Assembly (NCBI GenBank): GCA_020025735.1
Contig: JAHHRP010000001.1
Span: 1-58,788 of the forward strand
DNA: 58,788 nucleotides
Direction of reading: 5' to 3'
Source of the DNA: Evtepia sp.
GTDB taxonomy: Bacteria; Bacillota; Clostridia; Oscillospirales; Oscillospiraceae
The notes beneath the pieces are model-generated. The model did no database searches. It was not told the DNA's origin and saw only the letters and a program-made list of their open reading frames with translations. Position numbers and translations under genes: made by a program. Every line of letters starts with the position of its first letter. Positions within the stretch are counted from its first letter, which is position 1. This document shows, in pieces, positions 7,190 to 15,640 of this stretch.

Positions 7190-9430
7190 TTACTCTACAA
7201 CAATGGCGCCAAACTTACAGGAAGTAACGCATTGTTTACATTTGATACAAGCGGACTGATTAATAACATGGGTCTCTTTCCGCGCCCCACTGATACATTC
7301 GACAGGACACTTCCGAGCACAAACGGTGCATCCAACGCATTTCGCTGGATCAATCGAGATGGTCAGCAAGGCAGAACATTCACACGCCGGGCATTTCTTA
7401 TCCCGGATGTGGGCTTCATATTCATCCCGGAAATAGCGGATGGTTGTCAACACAGGGTTGGGCGCTGTCTGGCCTAGACCACACAAGGAACCGTCCTTGA
7501 TACTCAGGCACAGTTCTTCCAGCATCTCAATGTCCCCTTCTTGACCTTGCCCTTCACAGATCCGGTTGAGAATTTCCATCATACGTGTGGTGCCGATTCG
7601 ACATGGGACACATTTGCCACAGGATTCTCGGGCAGTGAAATCCAGGAAAAAGCGGGCGATATTCACCATACAGGTGCTGTCATCCATGACCACCATACCG
7701 CCAGAGCCCATAATGGCTCCCGTTGCCGAAAGGGCTTTATAGTCGATGGGGGTCTCCACCAAAGCCGCTGGGATACAACCGCCAGAAGGTCCACCCATCT
7801 GCACCGCCTTGTAGGCACGATCATTCTTGATCCCACCAGCAATATCAAAGATAACATCCTTCAGAGATTTTCCCATAGGCACTTCCACCAGGCCGCCACG
7901 CTGCACCTTACCAGTCAGGGCAAAGACCTTGGTCCCCTTGGAATTCTCCGTTCCCATCGCAGAGAAAGCCTCGCCGCCATTATGAATGATCCAGGCCACG
8001 TTGGCAAAAGTTTCTACGTTATTAATATTGGATGGCTCATTCAAATAGCCGCTCTGTGCGGGGAAGGGAGGTTTCAGACGAGGCATCCCTCGCTTTCCTT
8101 CCATGGATTCGATGAGCGCTGTCTCCTCACCGCAGACAAACGCGCCTGCACCGATTTTGATGTGTAAATTACAGGAAAACCCACTACCCAGAATATTTTC
8201 ACCGAGGAGTCCACGGCTGGTCGCCTGTTCAATGGCTTGACTCAGACGCTCCACTGCCAGGGGATACTCTGCCCGGATATAAACAAACATATCTCTGGCA
8301 CCAATGGCGTACGCACCAATGAGCATCCCCTCAATAAGGGTGTGCGGATCAGACTCGATGAGGGCGCGGTCCATAAACGCACCGGGGTCCCCTTCGTCTG
8401 CGTTACAGATCAGGTGTTTATGTTCCCCTGCTGCTTTCCGGGCTGCATCCCACTTGAACCAGGTGGGGAAGCCCGCACCGCCGCGACCAGCCAGACCAGA
8501 GATCTTGATTTCTTCAATCACTTCCTCTGGTTCCATCTGTAAGGCTTTGTCTAGGGCCTTGTATCCGTCGTGATTGATGTAGTCATCAATGCTCGTGGGG
8601 TTCACCATACCACAGTTTCGCAAGGCAACCCGTTTCTGTTTTTTCAGGAAACGGCTGTCCTCATTGCTAATAAACATCGCCTCCAACTTGGAGAAATCGT
8701 TTTTCCGCACGGCTTCCACGATGCCCAAGGCATCGGTCTCGGTGACACGAACCAGACGATGGAGGAGTTGGTCTCCCTCATAAATGTCCACAATTGGCTC
8801 CAAATAGCACATCCCAATACAGCCGGTGGTTTCCACGGTAAATCTGTCCGTAGCCGTCTTGTGTCCAGATAGGACCTTTGCTACACGGGAGGCACCAGCA
8901 GAGATGCCGCAACTACCCTGACCCACCAAAATGCGGATTCCTTGCCCGGATTCTCGCTGGCGCAGCTGACGAAGAATGGTAATTGTTTTTTCTGGGGTAA
9001 GGTTTCCATAAGTGTCGCCGTTAATCATCATTACAGGGGCCAGTGAGCAGCACCCCAGACAAGCCACCTCGTTGAGGGTAAACATTCCATCTTCTGTGGT
9101 CTCGCCGTCTCCGATCCCCAACTCCTTCGTAATCGCGGTGCGAATGCGCTCAGAACCGTTGACGTGGCACGCGGTTCCGTCACATAGCATGATCTGGTAG
9201 GTACCCATAGGCTTAAGACGGAAGTAGCTGTAAAAGGTTGCTACACCCATCACCTTGGCAGGGCTGTTCCCTGTCCGCTCTGCTACATGGTAAATCACTT
9301 CTTGGGGAAGATAGCCATAGATCGACTGGGCTTGCTGCAAGATCATAATCAGGCTGGTGGTATCGTCCTGGTACTGCCGCAGGACGCCTTCCATCAGGCT
9401 TAGATCGACGCCCGACTTAAACTCGGTCAT
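7190..9430 (-). CDS. fused NuoE-NuoF/HydB-like NADH-binding flavoprotein
   Basis: A 746-residue fusion. Residues 1-150 are a NuoE/HydC thioredoxin-like domain with [2Fe-2S] ligands C83, C88, C124 and C128. Residues about 165-250 are a second thioredoxin-like [2Fe-2S] domain of the kind found at the N-terminus of HydB. From about 280 comes the NuoF core, with GRGGAGFPTWFKW and FVCGEETALIES for FMN and NADH, followed by the [4Fe-4S] site ESCGKCVPCR. The C-terminus adds two [4Fe-4S] motifs (CVGCTVCARKCP, CIKCKQCVTSC) for ferredoxin-like electron exit. In HydB/StnB proteins this FMN site is the proposed bifurcation centre. I start at ATG 9430, where AAGGAG is 8 bases away; the GTG at 9439 touches the Shine-Dalgarno site. 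It is first in the operon, behind a good promoter. The E-F fusion makes this a two-gene version of a complex normally encoded by three genes. Confidence 0.85.
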   Translation of the reverse strand: MTEFKSGVDLSLMEGVLRQYQDDTTSLIMILQQAQSIYGYLPQEVIYHVAERTGNSPAKVMGVATFYSYFRLKPMGTYQIMLCDGTACHVNGSERIRTAITKELGIGDGETTEDGMFTLNEVACLGCCSLAPVMMINGDTYGNLTPEKTITILRQLRQRESGQGIRILVGQGSCGISAGASRVAKVLSGHKTATDRFTVETTGCIGMCYLEPIVDIYEGDQLLHRLVRVTETDALGIVEAVRKNDFSKLEAMFISNEDSRFLKKQKRVALRNCGMVNPTSIDDYINHDGYKALDKALQMEPEEVIEEIKISGLAGRGGAGFPTWFKWDAARKAAGEHKHLICNADEGDPGAFMDRALIESDPHTLIEGMLIGAYAIGARDMFVYIRAEYPLAVERLSQAIEQATSRGLLGENILGSGFSCNLHIKIGAGAFVCGEETALIESMEGKRGMPRLKPPFPAQSGYLNEPSNINNVETFANVAWIIHNGGEAFSAMGTENSKGTKVFALTGKVQRGGLVEVPMGKSLKDVIFDIAGGIKNDRAYKAVQMGGPSGGCIPAALVETPIDYKALSATGAIMGSGGMVVMDDSTCMVNIARFFLDFTARESCGKCVPCRIGTTRMMEILNRICEGQGQEGDIEMLEELCLSIKDGSLCGLGQTAPNPVLTTIRYFRDEYEAHIRDKKCPACECSALLTISIDPAKCVGCTVCARKCPVECISGARKETHVINQSACIKCKQCVTSCKFGAIVVE

Positions 9431-9535
9431 TGTCTTCACTCCTTTAATTTTGTGGGGACTTCATTTATCATTTTTACAGTTTTTTTATCTTATCTTTCAT
9501 TTTCCCCATCTCAAACTAAAAATACTATCGAACAA

Positions 9536-9564
9536 ATTATAACGTCCTGACATCCATTTTGCAA
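9536..9564 (-). promoter_or_regulatory. sigma-A type promoter of the NuoEF operon
   Basis: On the minus strand, TTGCAA (9564-9559), a 17-base spacer and a perfect TATAAT (9541-9536). The start codon is about 100 bases downstream, leaving an AT-rich leader. I see no clear Rex-type palindrome over it. Confidence 0.7.
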
Positions 9565-9678
9565 GTGCATTTCCTTCCTCGGGCAGATTTATTTGTGGGA
9601 TTTCCCGCGATATTTTTGATGGATATCTAAAAAAATCCTGATTTTCTTCCCTTATACATGCAAGCTTTTCTGCAAATA

Positions 9679-9711
9679 AAAAAGAGACTTGAAAATTTCA
9701 AGTCTCTTTTT
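9679..9711 (-). terminator. rho-independent terminator of nrdD
   Basis: A stem of about 15 bp (AGAGACTTGAA with TTCAAGTCTCT, extended by A/T pairs) with a 3-base loop, 40 bases past the nrdD stop. A T-run follows on the minus strand and another on the plus strand, so it can work in both directions. Confidence 0.85.
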
Positions 9712-9750
9712 GCAATATTTTATTCATTTTTTGATTCAAAGCCACAGTAA

Positions 9751-12078
9751 TTACACATTGTGCTTCACTCGGTCATGTTCTTCTGCCCGTTTGGCATTAT
9801 TGAAACGGTCCAAAGTACCTACCAGATAACCAGTAATGCGGCGGATGCGTTCAAAAGGTACGTCCTCCTCCCGCCGGCCACAACCTGGACACTGGTCCCC
9901 AATAATCCCAGAGAAACCACATACCGGGTCCCGATCCACCGGGTGATTCACCGACCCATAGCCAATCCCTTTCTCCTTCATGCAGCGGATGATCCGCTCG
10001 AAGGCATCCAGATTCTTGGTGGGGTCTCCATCCATCTCAATATAGCTAATGTGTCCAGCGTTTGTCAACGCATGGTAGGGGGCCTCAATGGCGATCTTAT
10101 CGTAGGCAGAAATGGGATAATACACCGGCACATGGAAGGAATTGGTATAGTAATCTCGGTCAGTAACCCCTTCAATCACACCATATTTTTCCTTATCGAT
10201 CTTCACAAACCGCCCAGAAAGCCCCTCAGCAGGGGTAGCCAGCAGAGAGAAGTTCAAGTTGTGTTTGGCGCTCTCCTGATCCATCCTGGCCCGCATATGG
10301 CCAATAATCTCCAACCCGAGGACTCTAGCCCGTTCGCTCTCTCCATGGTGTTCCCCGACAAGAGCCTTAAGTGTCTCAGCCAGGCCAATAAACCCAACAG
10401 AGAGCGTGCCATGGCGCAAAACTTCCCGCACCTCATCGTCCCATTCCAGTTTATCAGAGTCAATCCACACACCCTGTCCCATGAGGAAGGGGGCGTTCTT
10501 TACCTTTTTCCGGCACTGGAACTCAAACCGTTCCAACAGTTGGTCCACGCACAGATCCAGCATATAATCCAGGCTCTCAAAGAATGTGTTGATATCTCCC
10601 TTCGCCTTAATGCCCAAACGGGGCAAGTTAATGGTCGTAAAAGAGAGATTTCCTCGTCCATTGCAGATCTGGCGATCTGGGTCTACTACGTTACCGATGA
10701 CCCGGGTGCGGCAACCCATATAGGCGATCTCCGTCTCTGGGTGGCCCTCTTTGTAGTATTGCAAATTAAAGGGAGCATCAATAAAGGAGAAGTTCGGAAA
10801 CAGTCGTTTGGCAGAACAACGGATTGCCAGTTGGAACAAATCGTAGTTTGGTTCACCCGGATTGTAGTTGATCCCTTCTTTTACCCGAAAGATTTGAATG
10901 GGGAAGATGGGCGTTTCTCCGTTACCCAATCCGACCTCAGTAGATAGCAGGATATTCTTCATGACCATCCGCCCCTCTGGGGTAGTATCCATCCCGTAAT
11001 TGATGGAGGAGAAGGGGGTCTGCGCACCGGCCCGAGAATGCATGGTGTTCAAATTATGAATGAGGGCTTCCATCGCCTGATACGTGGCGCGGTCTGTCTC
11101 TTTGACTGCCCGATAGTGGGCAAACTCTTGGCACTTACGCATTTCCTGCTCATCCTGGCTGAAGTTCTCCAGGAGGAAAGGCATCTCTGCTTGGAAATAT
11201 GCTTCGCAATCCTCCAGTTTTGGACACAAACCGGTTGCCTTCTCAATTTTTTGAATGTTTTCTTTTATCTGGTTCTCTGGATCCTGCTGGTTTTCCAAAA
11301 GCATCAGCGCTCTGGCCAAGTTTTGGCGATAGATCCGTTTAAATGTCTTCCGTACCCCAATGGCCATGGCATAGTCAAAGTTTACGATAGCCTGTCCGCC
11401 ATGTTGATCATTCTGGTTTGACTGGATCGCAATGCAGGCCAAGGCGGCATAGGAAGCGATATCGTTGGGTTCCCGCAGGGTACCATGGCCGGTAGAAAAG
11501 CCGCCATCAAAAAGCTTTATCAGGTCGATCTGGGTGCAAGTTGTCGTCCCCATTGGGGCAAAATCCATATCATGGATGTGGATATCCCCACTCGTGTGAG
11601 CGCGGGCATGTTCAGGCTTCATAACAAACATTTGATAAAACTGCTTAGACCCTTCGCTACCGTATTTCAGCATGGTCCCCATGGCAGTATCGCCATCGAT
11701 ATTGGCGTTTTCCCGTTTGATATCACTCTCTTTGGCAGAAGAAAAGGTAATGTCCTCATAGATTTTCATGAGCCGGGTATTCATTTCCCGTGCTCGGCTG
11801 CGCTCGGAGCGATAGAGGATATATGCTTTGGCCGTCTGGACATACCCATTGTCCATCAGTACCCGCTCCACGATATCCTGGATATGTTCTACCTCAGGGC
11901 AACTCCCCCCCTCCACTTCCAGTACAGAGGCAACTTCGTGGGCCAGTTTCGCTGCCGTTTCATCATAGCCAGGTTTATAGGTTGCTGCGAAGGCTTTGTT
12001 GATCGCATCTGCAATCTTATTTTCGTGAAAAGGGACCACTCGCCCGTCCCGCTTTCGAATCTGTTGCACCGTAGTCAT
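9751..12078 (-). CDS. nrdD: anaerobic ribonucleoside-triphosphate reductase
   Basis: A 775-residue class III ribonucleotide reductase that makes dNTPs without oxygen using a glycyl radical. Residues 1-95 are an ATP-cone allosteric domain (IRKRDGRVVPFHENKIADAI). The catalytic barrel follows, including SIN/MHSRAG segments and IFRVKEGINY. The C-terminus carries a zinc site (CGFSG...CPGC) and the glycyl-radical loop RITGYLVGT, with the radical at about Gly750. The length is typical. The activating radical-SAM protein NrdG, usually the next gene, is not adjacent and is not seen anywhere in the window. GGAGAGAGG precedes the ATG. Transcription probably starts about 120 bases upstream, with NrdR-like boxes nearby. 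Confidence 0.95.
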   Translation of the reverse strand: MTTVQQIRKRDGRVVPFHENKIADAINKAFAATYKPGYDETAAKLAHEVASVLEVEGGSCPEVEHIQDIVERVLMDNGYVQTAKAYILYRSERSRAREMNTRLMKIYEDITFSSAKESDIKRENANIDGDTAMGTMLKYGSEGSKQFYQMFVMKPEHARAHTSGDIHIHDMDFAPMGTTTCTQIDLIKLFDGGFSTGHGTLREPNDIASYAALACIAIQSNQNDQHGGQAIVNFDYAMAIGVRKTFKRIYRQNLARALMLLENQQDPENQIKENIQKIEKATGLCPKLEDCEAYFQAEMPFLLENFSQDEQEMRKCQEFAHYRAVKETDRATYQAMEALIHNLNTMHSRAGAQTPFSSINYGMDTTPEGRMVMKNILLSTEVGLGNGETPIFPIQIFRVKEGINYNPGEPNYDLFQLAIRCSAKRLFPNFSFIDAPFNLQYYKEGHPETEIAYMGCRTRVIGNVVDPDRQICNGRGNLSFTTINLPRLGIKAKGDINTFFESLDYMLDLCVDQLLERFEFQCRKKVKNAPFLMGQGVWIDSDKLEWDDEVREVLRHGTLSVGFIGLAETLKALVGEHHGESERARVLGLEIIGHMRARMDQESAKHNLNFSLLATPAEGLSGRFVKIDKEKYGVIEGVTDRDYYTNSFHVPVYYPISAYDKIAIEAPYHALTNAGHISYIEMDGDPTKNLDAFERIIRCMKEKGIGYGSVNHPVDRDPVCGFSGIIGDQCPGCGRREEDVPFERIRRITGYLVGTLDRFNNAKRAEEHDRVKHNV

Positions 12079-12134
12079 GGAGCCTCTCTCCTTCTATTTT
12101 TTGTGTCTGGGTGCTTCTTGATCTTCCGAACCAC

Positions 12135-12182
12135 CCATGTCATCTTGTGTTTTATATACACCACGCACACACTATATTGTGC
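12135..12182 (-). promoter_or_regulatory. candidate tandem NrdR boxes upstream of nrdD
   Basis: The box at 12167-12182 (acacactatattgtgc) matches the NrdR consensus acaCwAtATaTwGtgt at 14 of 16 positions. A weaker partner at 12135-12150 (10 of 16; good right half CTTGTGT) is displaced by 32 bases, about three helical turns, which is the spacing expected for tandem NrdR boxes. They lie between the putative transcription start and nrdD. NrdR would repress when dATP is high. The consensus is recalled from the literature; the match is by eye. Confidence 0.45.
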
Positions 12183-12203
12183 TTTTTCTGTATTTCATTC
12201 CCA

Positions 12204-12233
12204 ATGATAGCACTGGGAATATCCTCCCGTCAA
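12204..12233 (-). promoter_or_regulatory. candidate nrdD promoter
   Basis: Minus strand: TTGACG (12233-12228), an 18-base spacer, TATCAT (12209-12204). A 7-bp inverted repeat ATTCCCA/TGGGAAT (12197-12203 and 12214-12220) straddles the -10 element and could be an operator. Confidence 0.5.
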
Positions 12234-12285
12234 TAGCCGTTTTAAAAATTATTGCACAAAATTCAGGGGCAGGTCTGTAACTTGG

Positions 12286-12301
12286 GTACTATGTATTGTG
12301 T
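12286..12301. promoter_or_regulatory. isolated NrdR-box-like sequence
   Basis: gtactatgtattgtgt matches the NrdR consensus at 13 of 16 positions. It lies upstream of the likely nrdD promoter and between it and the last phage gene. No partner at the usual spacing was seen, so this may be coincidence or an upstream auxiliary site. Confidence 0.3.
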
Positions 12302-12408
12302 TCTGCGTTCTGCCTTCTCTTCTAAAGCCCTTGCAGGGCAAGGCATTCTCCTCACGCAAGGTCTTTTCTGCCCTGTTCCACCGGCCATATTCCTCCCTCT
12401 CTGCACTG

Positions 12409-12888
12409 TCATGGCATGTCCGGAAAATAGTACTGCACATGCAAATGGCAAGGCAAGATGGCTTCGATCAGTTCTTGGATCTGAATGATATCCGCAGGCG
12501 GTGTCACAATCCCCGGAAAGATGACTTTCACTTGCAACGGATCACCCGTTTCTTCTACCTGTGCAGGGATTCCACACCCGCGCAGAGTATCATTCATGGC
12601 AGCCAGTGTCGCATTGTTGTTTCGAATCCGAAGCAGCGCAGCCGCAGTCTGGCGCAGGCTTTCTGGGTCTTCCTGGCCCACCTGTCGTCCCAACAGATCC
12701 AGCACCTCCTGCAATCCTTCCTCTTGTGCCGTCCAAAGGTTCATCTCCCGCTGGATATGCGTTAGTTCCTGTTCCACCTGATCCATGGCTGCCCCTTCGC
12801 TTTTAAGCTCTCCCCACTGAAAACTTCCCTCCCAACGGTAAACTCCCAGCGGGGTCAAAAGGTCTCTTAAACTCTGTCCATGCCCCAT
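12409..12888 (-). CDS. baseplate protein, XkdU/YmfQ (DUF2313) type
   Basis: A 159-residue protein rich in Gln, Glu and Leu, with a helical N-terminal half and a C-terminal GCGIPAQVEETGDPLQVKVIFPG...LPCHLHVQYYF segment. The closing LPCHL(x)V pattern is characteristic of the DUF2313/YmfQ family, which caps the baseplate next to gp47/J. Position directly after the J-like gene supports this. GTG 12891 or ATG 12888 could start it; I prefer ATG, coupled as TGATG to the previous stop with GGAGG at a suitable distance. It is the last gene of the phage module: in PBSX the fibre gene xkdV would follow, but here 330 non-phage bases and nrdD do. Confidence 0.7.
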   Translation of the reverse strand: MGHGQSLRDLLTPLGVYRWEGSFQWGELKSEGAAMDQVEQELTHIQREMNLWTAQEEGLQEVLDLLGRQVGQEDPESLRQTAAALLRIRNNNATLAAMNDTLRGCGIPAQVEETGDPLQVKVIFPGIVTPPADIIQIQELIEAILPCHLHVQYYFPDMP

Positions 12889-13943
12889 CACATTTCCTCC
12901 ACTGACACGCCCCCCAACACAGGCAGCTGGTTTTCCTTTACGATCACATCGTTCACTGGCCCATCAATGCGGTAATTTGCCACACCAGGGACCTGATGAA
13001 TGCGCTGCGCGATTTCCACCAGCAGCAGATTTCTGCCCAGCATCGTCCCATCAAACCAAGTTTCCATCGCCTGCTTCACTCGTTCGATGACCACTGCCGG
13101 CAGCACTCCTGGCTCAGCCTGCACCGACAAGATTAGCTGAACTGCCACAGGTTCCGGTCCCTTAACAGATAAATCCACCGCAATCTCCCGCTTGGTTTCC
13201 AAATCCTCTAGTACCGTATTCACCAACGTCCGATTGGGCAGACCAGTAGCACTGGCAATGATCACATCTACCGTACCCATCCCACGTGGTTTTGGTATCA
13301 CTTTCACTGCCGCCACTCCTGGTATTGCCAGCGCCTCTTGTGCATAGTAGGCTTTGTTGGTTCCATTGGGAATGTTCCGGTATGTGTCCAGGATTCGCAG
13401 CCGCAGTTCTTCATCCTCTTCTCTTCCCCGTCCCCCAGTAAAGGGGACCGGATTGGTGCAGTCAGACACTCCTGCTGGTGCTACGGCCATGGTCCGCACA
13501 ACCCCCGCTGGGACATTGCCGCCTAGCCCTGGTTCCACTGCTTGGGCTGGGACATCCACGGACAGTTCACCTGCCAGAATGATCGCTTCCCTAGTTGTCT
13601 CAAAGGCTCCACCGCCTGCTGTCATACATACGCTTCCCACAGGTATGGGCAGATTCTCGTTCGCCGCAGATCGGAGAGAGAACCGAAGTTTTCCCTCTGC
13701 CCGTCGACCTGCTATCCGAGTCACCCCTCGTAAGAAGCCATGTTTCTCTAGTTCTTCCCCGGTAGCTGTTTGTGGAAAACACTGCCGCCGGGTCCAGGCA
13801 TTCTCCTCATACAGGCCATAGATCTGCGCTGCCAACGCATATAACCGCACTGCCATCTCACTAGATTCATCTGGGGCAATGCCAGTCTCCAGCACGACCC
13901 GATCCATCATTTCCCGATAAATTTCCTCTACCGTTTTTTTCAT
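12888..13943 (-). CDS. baseplate J/gp47-like protein (XkdT)
   Basis: 351 residues of the baseplate J family, the wedge protein that links the hub to the tail fibres. The N-terminal KKTVEEIYREMMDRV and GIAPDESSEMAVRLYALAAQIYGLYE stretch, the middle GRGREEDEELRLRI and TNKAYYAQEALAIPGVAAVKVIP, and the C-terminal VARVNYRIDGP-like end (GVANYRIDGPVND) are family hallmarks. The longer ORF starts at 14012, but AGGGAG sits 8 bases before ATG 13943, giving MKKTVEE. It lies 16 bases after the gp25-like gene and its stop overlaps the next start. Confidence 0.85.
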   Translation of the reverse strand: MKKTVEEIYREMMDRVVLETGIAPDESSEMAVRLYALAAQIYGLYEENAWTRRQCFPQTATGEELEKHGFLRGVTRIAGRRAEGKLRFSLRSAANENLPIPVGSVCMTAGGGAFETTREAIILAGELSVDVPAQAVEPGLGGNVPAGVVRTMAVAPAGVSDCTNPVPFTGGRGREEDEELRLRILDTYRNIPNGTNKAYYAQEALAIPGVAAVKVIPKPRGMGTVDVIIASATGLPNRTLVNTVLEDLETKREIAVDLSVKGPEPVAVQLILSVQAEPGVLPAVVIERVKQAMETWFDGTMLGRNLLLVEIAQRIHQVPGVANYRIDGPVNDVIVKENQLPVLGGVSVEEM

Positions 13944-13959
13944 CTTCACCGCTCCCTTC

Positions 13960-14301
13960 TCACAGAGGGACAGACGCCACCAGGCTCTCTCCCCGCCAAC
14001 GCAAGGCAACATCTAACCGCTCAGCCGCCTCATTCCAGACGGCCCCTTCTACCTGCAACTCTTTCTCGCCGGCCAATGCCTCCGCAGCGTAGCTGGCTCC
14101 CATCGCTCCTCGGCTGGAGGGTTTTTCACGCATCAGAAGATGTAATCTGCTGCCTAATTGGGGCAGCAGCGGAAAACTGCCCCGCCGGACTGAAAGGAGA
14201 AAGAGGACCCGCTCCAGGACCCCCTCCACTCCATCACTGGAAGCAAAGCCTCCTTTTCCATCGAGGCAGTAATCCCCCTCTCGCAGATGGGTTACACTCA
14301 T
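13960..14301 (-). CDS. gp25/XkdS-like baseplate protein
   Basis: 113 residues. Starting at ATG 14301, which overlaps the spike-gene stop as ATGA, it reads MSVTHLREGDYCLDG, then VEGVLERVLFLLSVRRGSFPLLPQLGSRLH. This pattern (a short loop, then a repeat-like helix with PLLPxLGS) is typical of the gp25-like/DUF2634 subunits that join sheath and baseplate. The open frame extends upstream to 14418 but only as an overlap with the spike gene. Confidence 0.7.
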   Translation of the reverse strand: MSVTHLREGDYCLDGKGGFASSDGVEGVLERVLFLLSVRRGSFPLLPQLGSRLHLLMREKPSSRGAMGASYAAEALAGEKELQVEGAVWNEAAERLDVALRWRGESLVASVPL

Positions 14302-14666
14302 TTCCCCACCTCCAGTCCATTCACGTTCAGGCTCCCGGTGATCTCCACGGGTCCTTTCAAATGGATCTTTCCGTCTCTGCTCAAGCGCAGTTCCACATCT
14401 GGAGATACGGACAGCCACACCTCATTGGTGGAAGACGCCATTGGCGCCCCCACCACACAGGGTGTTCCCTCTGGGCCACTCTTCACCACCAACACCGTCT
14501 CTCCCCGTGCAGGGGTCCAATGATAGCCTCCCGGCAGGCAAACGGTCACATTTCGCCGTTCCCCTGCCAGCGCAACTCCCATATCCACTCCAGACAAAGT
14601 AACCTGACCCAGCTCTGCTGGAGGTTCCTTTAGAATCTCTTCTCCTTTACCTCTTGCCATCCACAT
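14298..14666 (-). CDS. baseplate spike-like protein (gpV/gp45 family)
   Basis: 122 residues. An OB-fold-like N-terminal part (GQVTLSGVD...RRNVTVCLPGGYHWTPARGETVLVVKSG) and a C-terminal beta repeat (VELRLSRDGKIHLKGPVEITGSLNVNG) as in the trimeric central spike of contractile tails. It stands where xkdR stands in PBSX. The spike punctures the target envelope when the sheath contracts. No terminal metal-binding HxH tip is visible, and the needle part is very short. AAGGAG is 11 bases before the ATG. Confidence 0.65.
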   Translation of the reverse strand: MWMARGKGEEILKEPPAELGQVTLSGVDMGVALAGERRNVTVCLPGGYHWTPARGETVLVVKSGPEGTPCVVGAPMASSTNEVWLSVSPDVELRLSRDGKIHLKGPVEITGSLNVNGLEVGK

Positions 14667-14682
14667 AACAAAAAACGCTCCT

Positions 14683-15636
14683 TCACAGAACTGCCTGAGG
14701 CGTACCCAGGATCAATCTTGTCTCATAACCGCTTTCCCCCAAGGTCACCCGACTCTCCCGAACGCGATACAGACCATTGCCGCTCCATCCTGCCCTGGTC
14801 AGCCGCACGAGATCCCCTGGCCAAGCAGCAAAGGGCAGTGCTACGGTCACTTCCACTTCCAGCAGATCTGCTGCCGAACGATCCAACTGGAACCTAGCCT
14901 GATACCGTCTTGCCTGAAACCCAGTGTTTTTTGGCAGCAGGATCACCCGGCTGCACTGACCTCCCCGGCGCTGGAAGTCGCTGTTCACTTCTGTCTGGCG
15001 TGTCCATCCGGTTACATCTTTCACTGTCACCTGCGACAAGACCCCATAGCGTTTATCTCGCCGAACCACCCGTGTCACAGGTGCATCCATGTCCAGTTCT
15101 ATTGGGTCTGCTGTGGGCCAGGGATGCAGCGCCAGTTTACCTTCTCTGGTGAAGCGGGGGGTTACGCCACCGTGGTACCGTGCAAAATCGTACAGCACCT
15201 TCCAGCAGCTGCTTCCTGAGGACACAGAAAATCCCCATACCGCTGGCAGAAAAACCCGCCGTTCCAGACCAATCCCAAAGGGTGTGACATACCGCCGCAA
15301 GATTTCCTCTAATGTGGCCTGACCATAATCTGCTGCCTCAGCCTGGTTGTCCAAGAGCAGTGCCTGAAGGCCCCGGCCGGTGATTTCTGCCATACATCCT
15401 TCCTGGGACCACTGGCACTGGCACTCATCTATCACGCCAAGAAACTGCAATTTTCCTTTCTGTTTTACCTGTACACGCACACCATTGGCCAGTTGATCCT
15501 CTTTGCCTGCCGACCAGAGGAATTTGACCCAAAAGCAGTCACAAGGGGAGCCAAGGCCATAGTCCAGCTGCCAGGCCACAGGTGTTGGAAGGAAGTATTC
15601 CCTTCCGTCATAACAAATGAGTTTCCACTCTATCAT
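14683..15636 (-). CDS. tail hub protein, XkdQ/gp27-like
   Basis: 317 residues matching the XkdQ/gpD-type hub: DCFWVKFLW near the N-terminus, KLQFLGVIDECQCQW, EITGRGLQALLLDNQAEAADY and TLEEILRRYVTPFGI in the middle, and a C-terminal LVRLTRAGWSGNGLYRVRESRVTLGESGYET strand set. The hub connects tube and spike. It starts 4 bases after the LysM gene stop, with a weak GGGGTGAG ribosome site, suggesting coupling. Confidence 0.8.
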   Translation of the reverse strand: MIEWKLICYDGREYFLPTPVAWQLDYGLGSPCDCFWVKFLWSAGKEDQLANGVRVQVKQKGKLQFLGVIDECQCQWSQEGCMAEITGRGLQALLLDNQAEAADYGQATLEEILRRYVTPFGIGLERRVFLPAVWGFSVSSGSSCWKVLYDFARYHGGVTPRFTREGKLALHPWPTADPIELDMDAPVTRVVRRDKRYGVLSQVTVKDVTGWTRQTEVNSDFQRRGGQCSRVILLPKNTGFQARRYQARFQLDRSAADLLEVEVTVALPFAAWPGDLVRLTRAGWSGNGLYRVRESRVTLGESGYETRLILGTPQAVL

Positions 15637-15640
15637 TTTC

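Noticed and set aside
12252..12765. Plus-strand frames upstream of and across the DUF2313 gene
   Set aside because: They run through the nrdD control region and antisense to a phage gene, without ribosome sites or domains.
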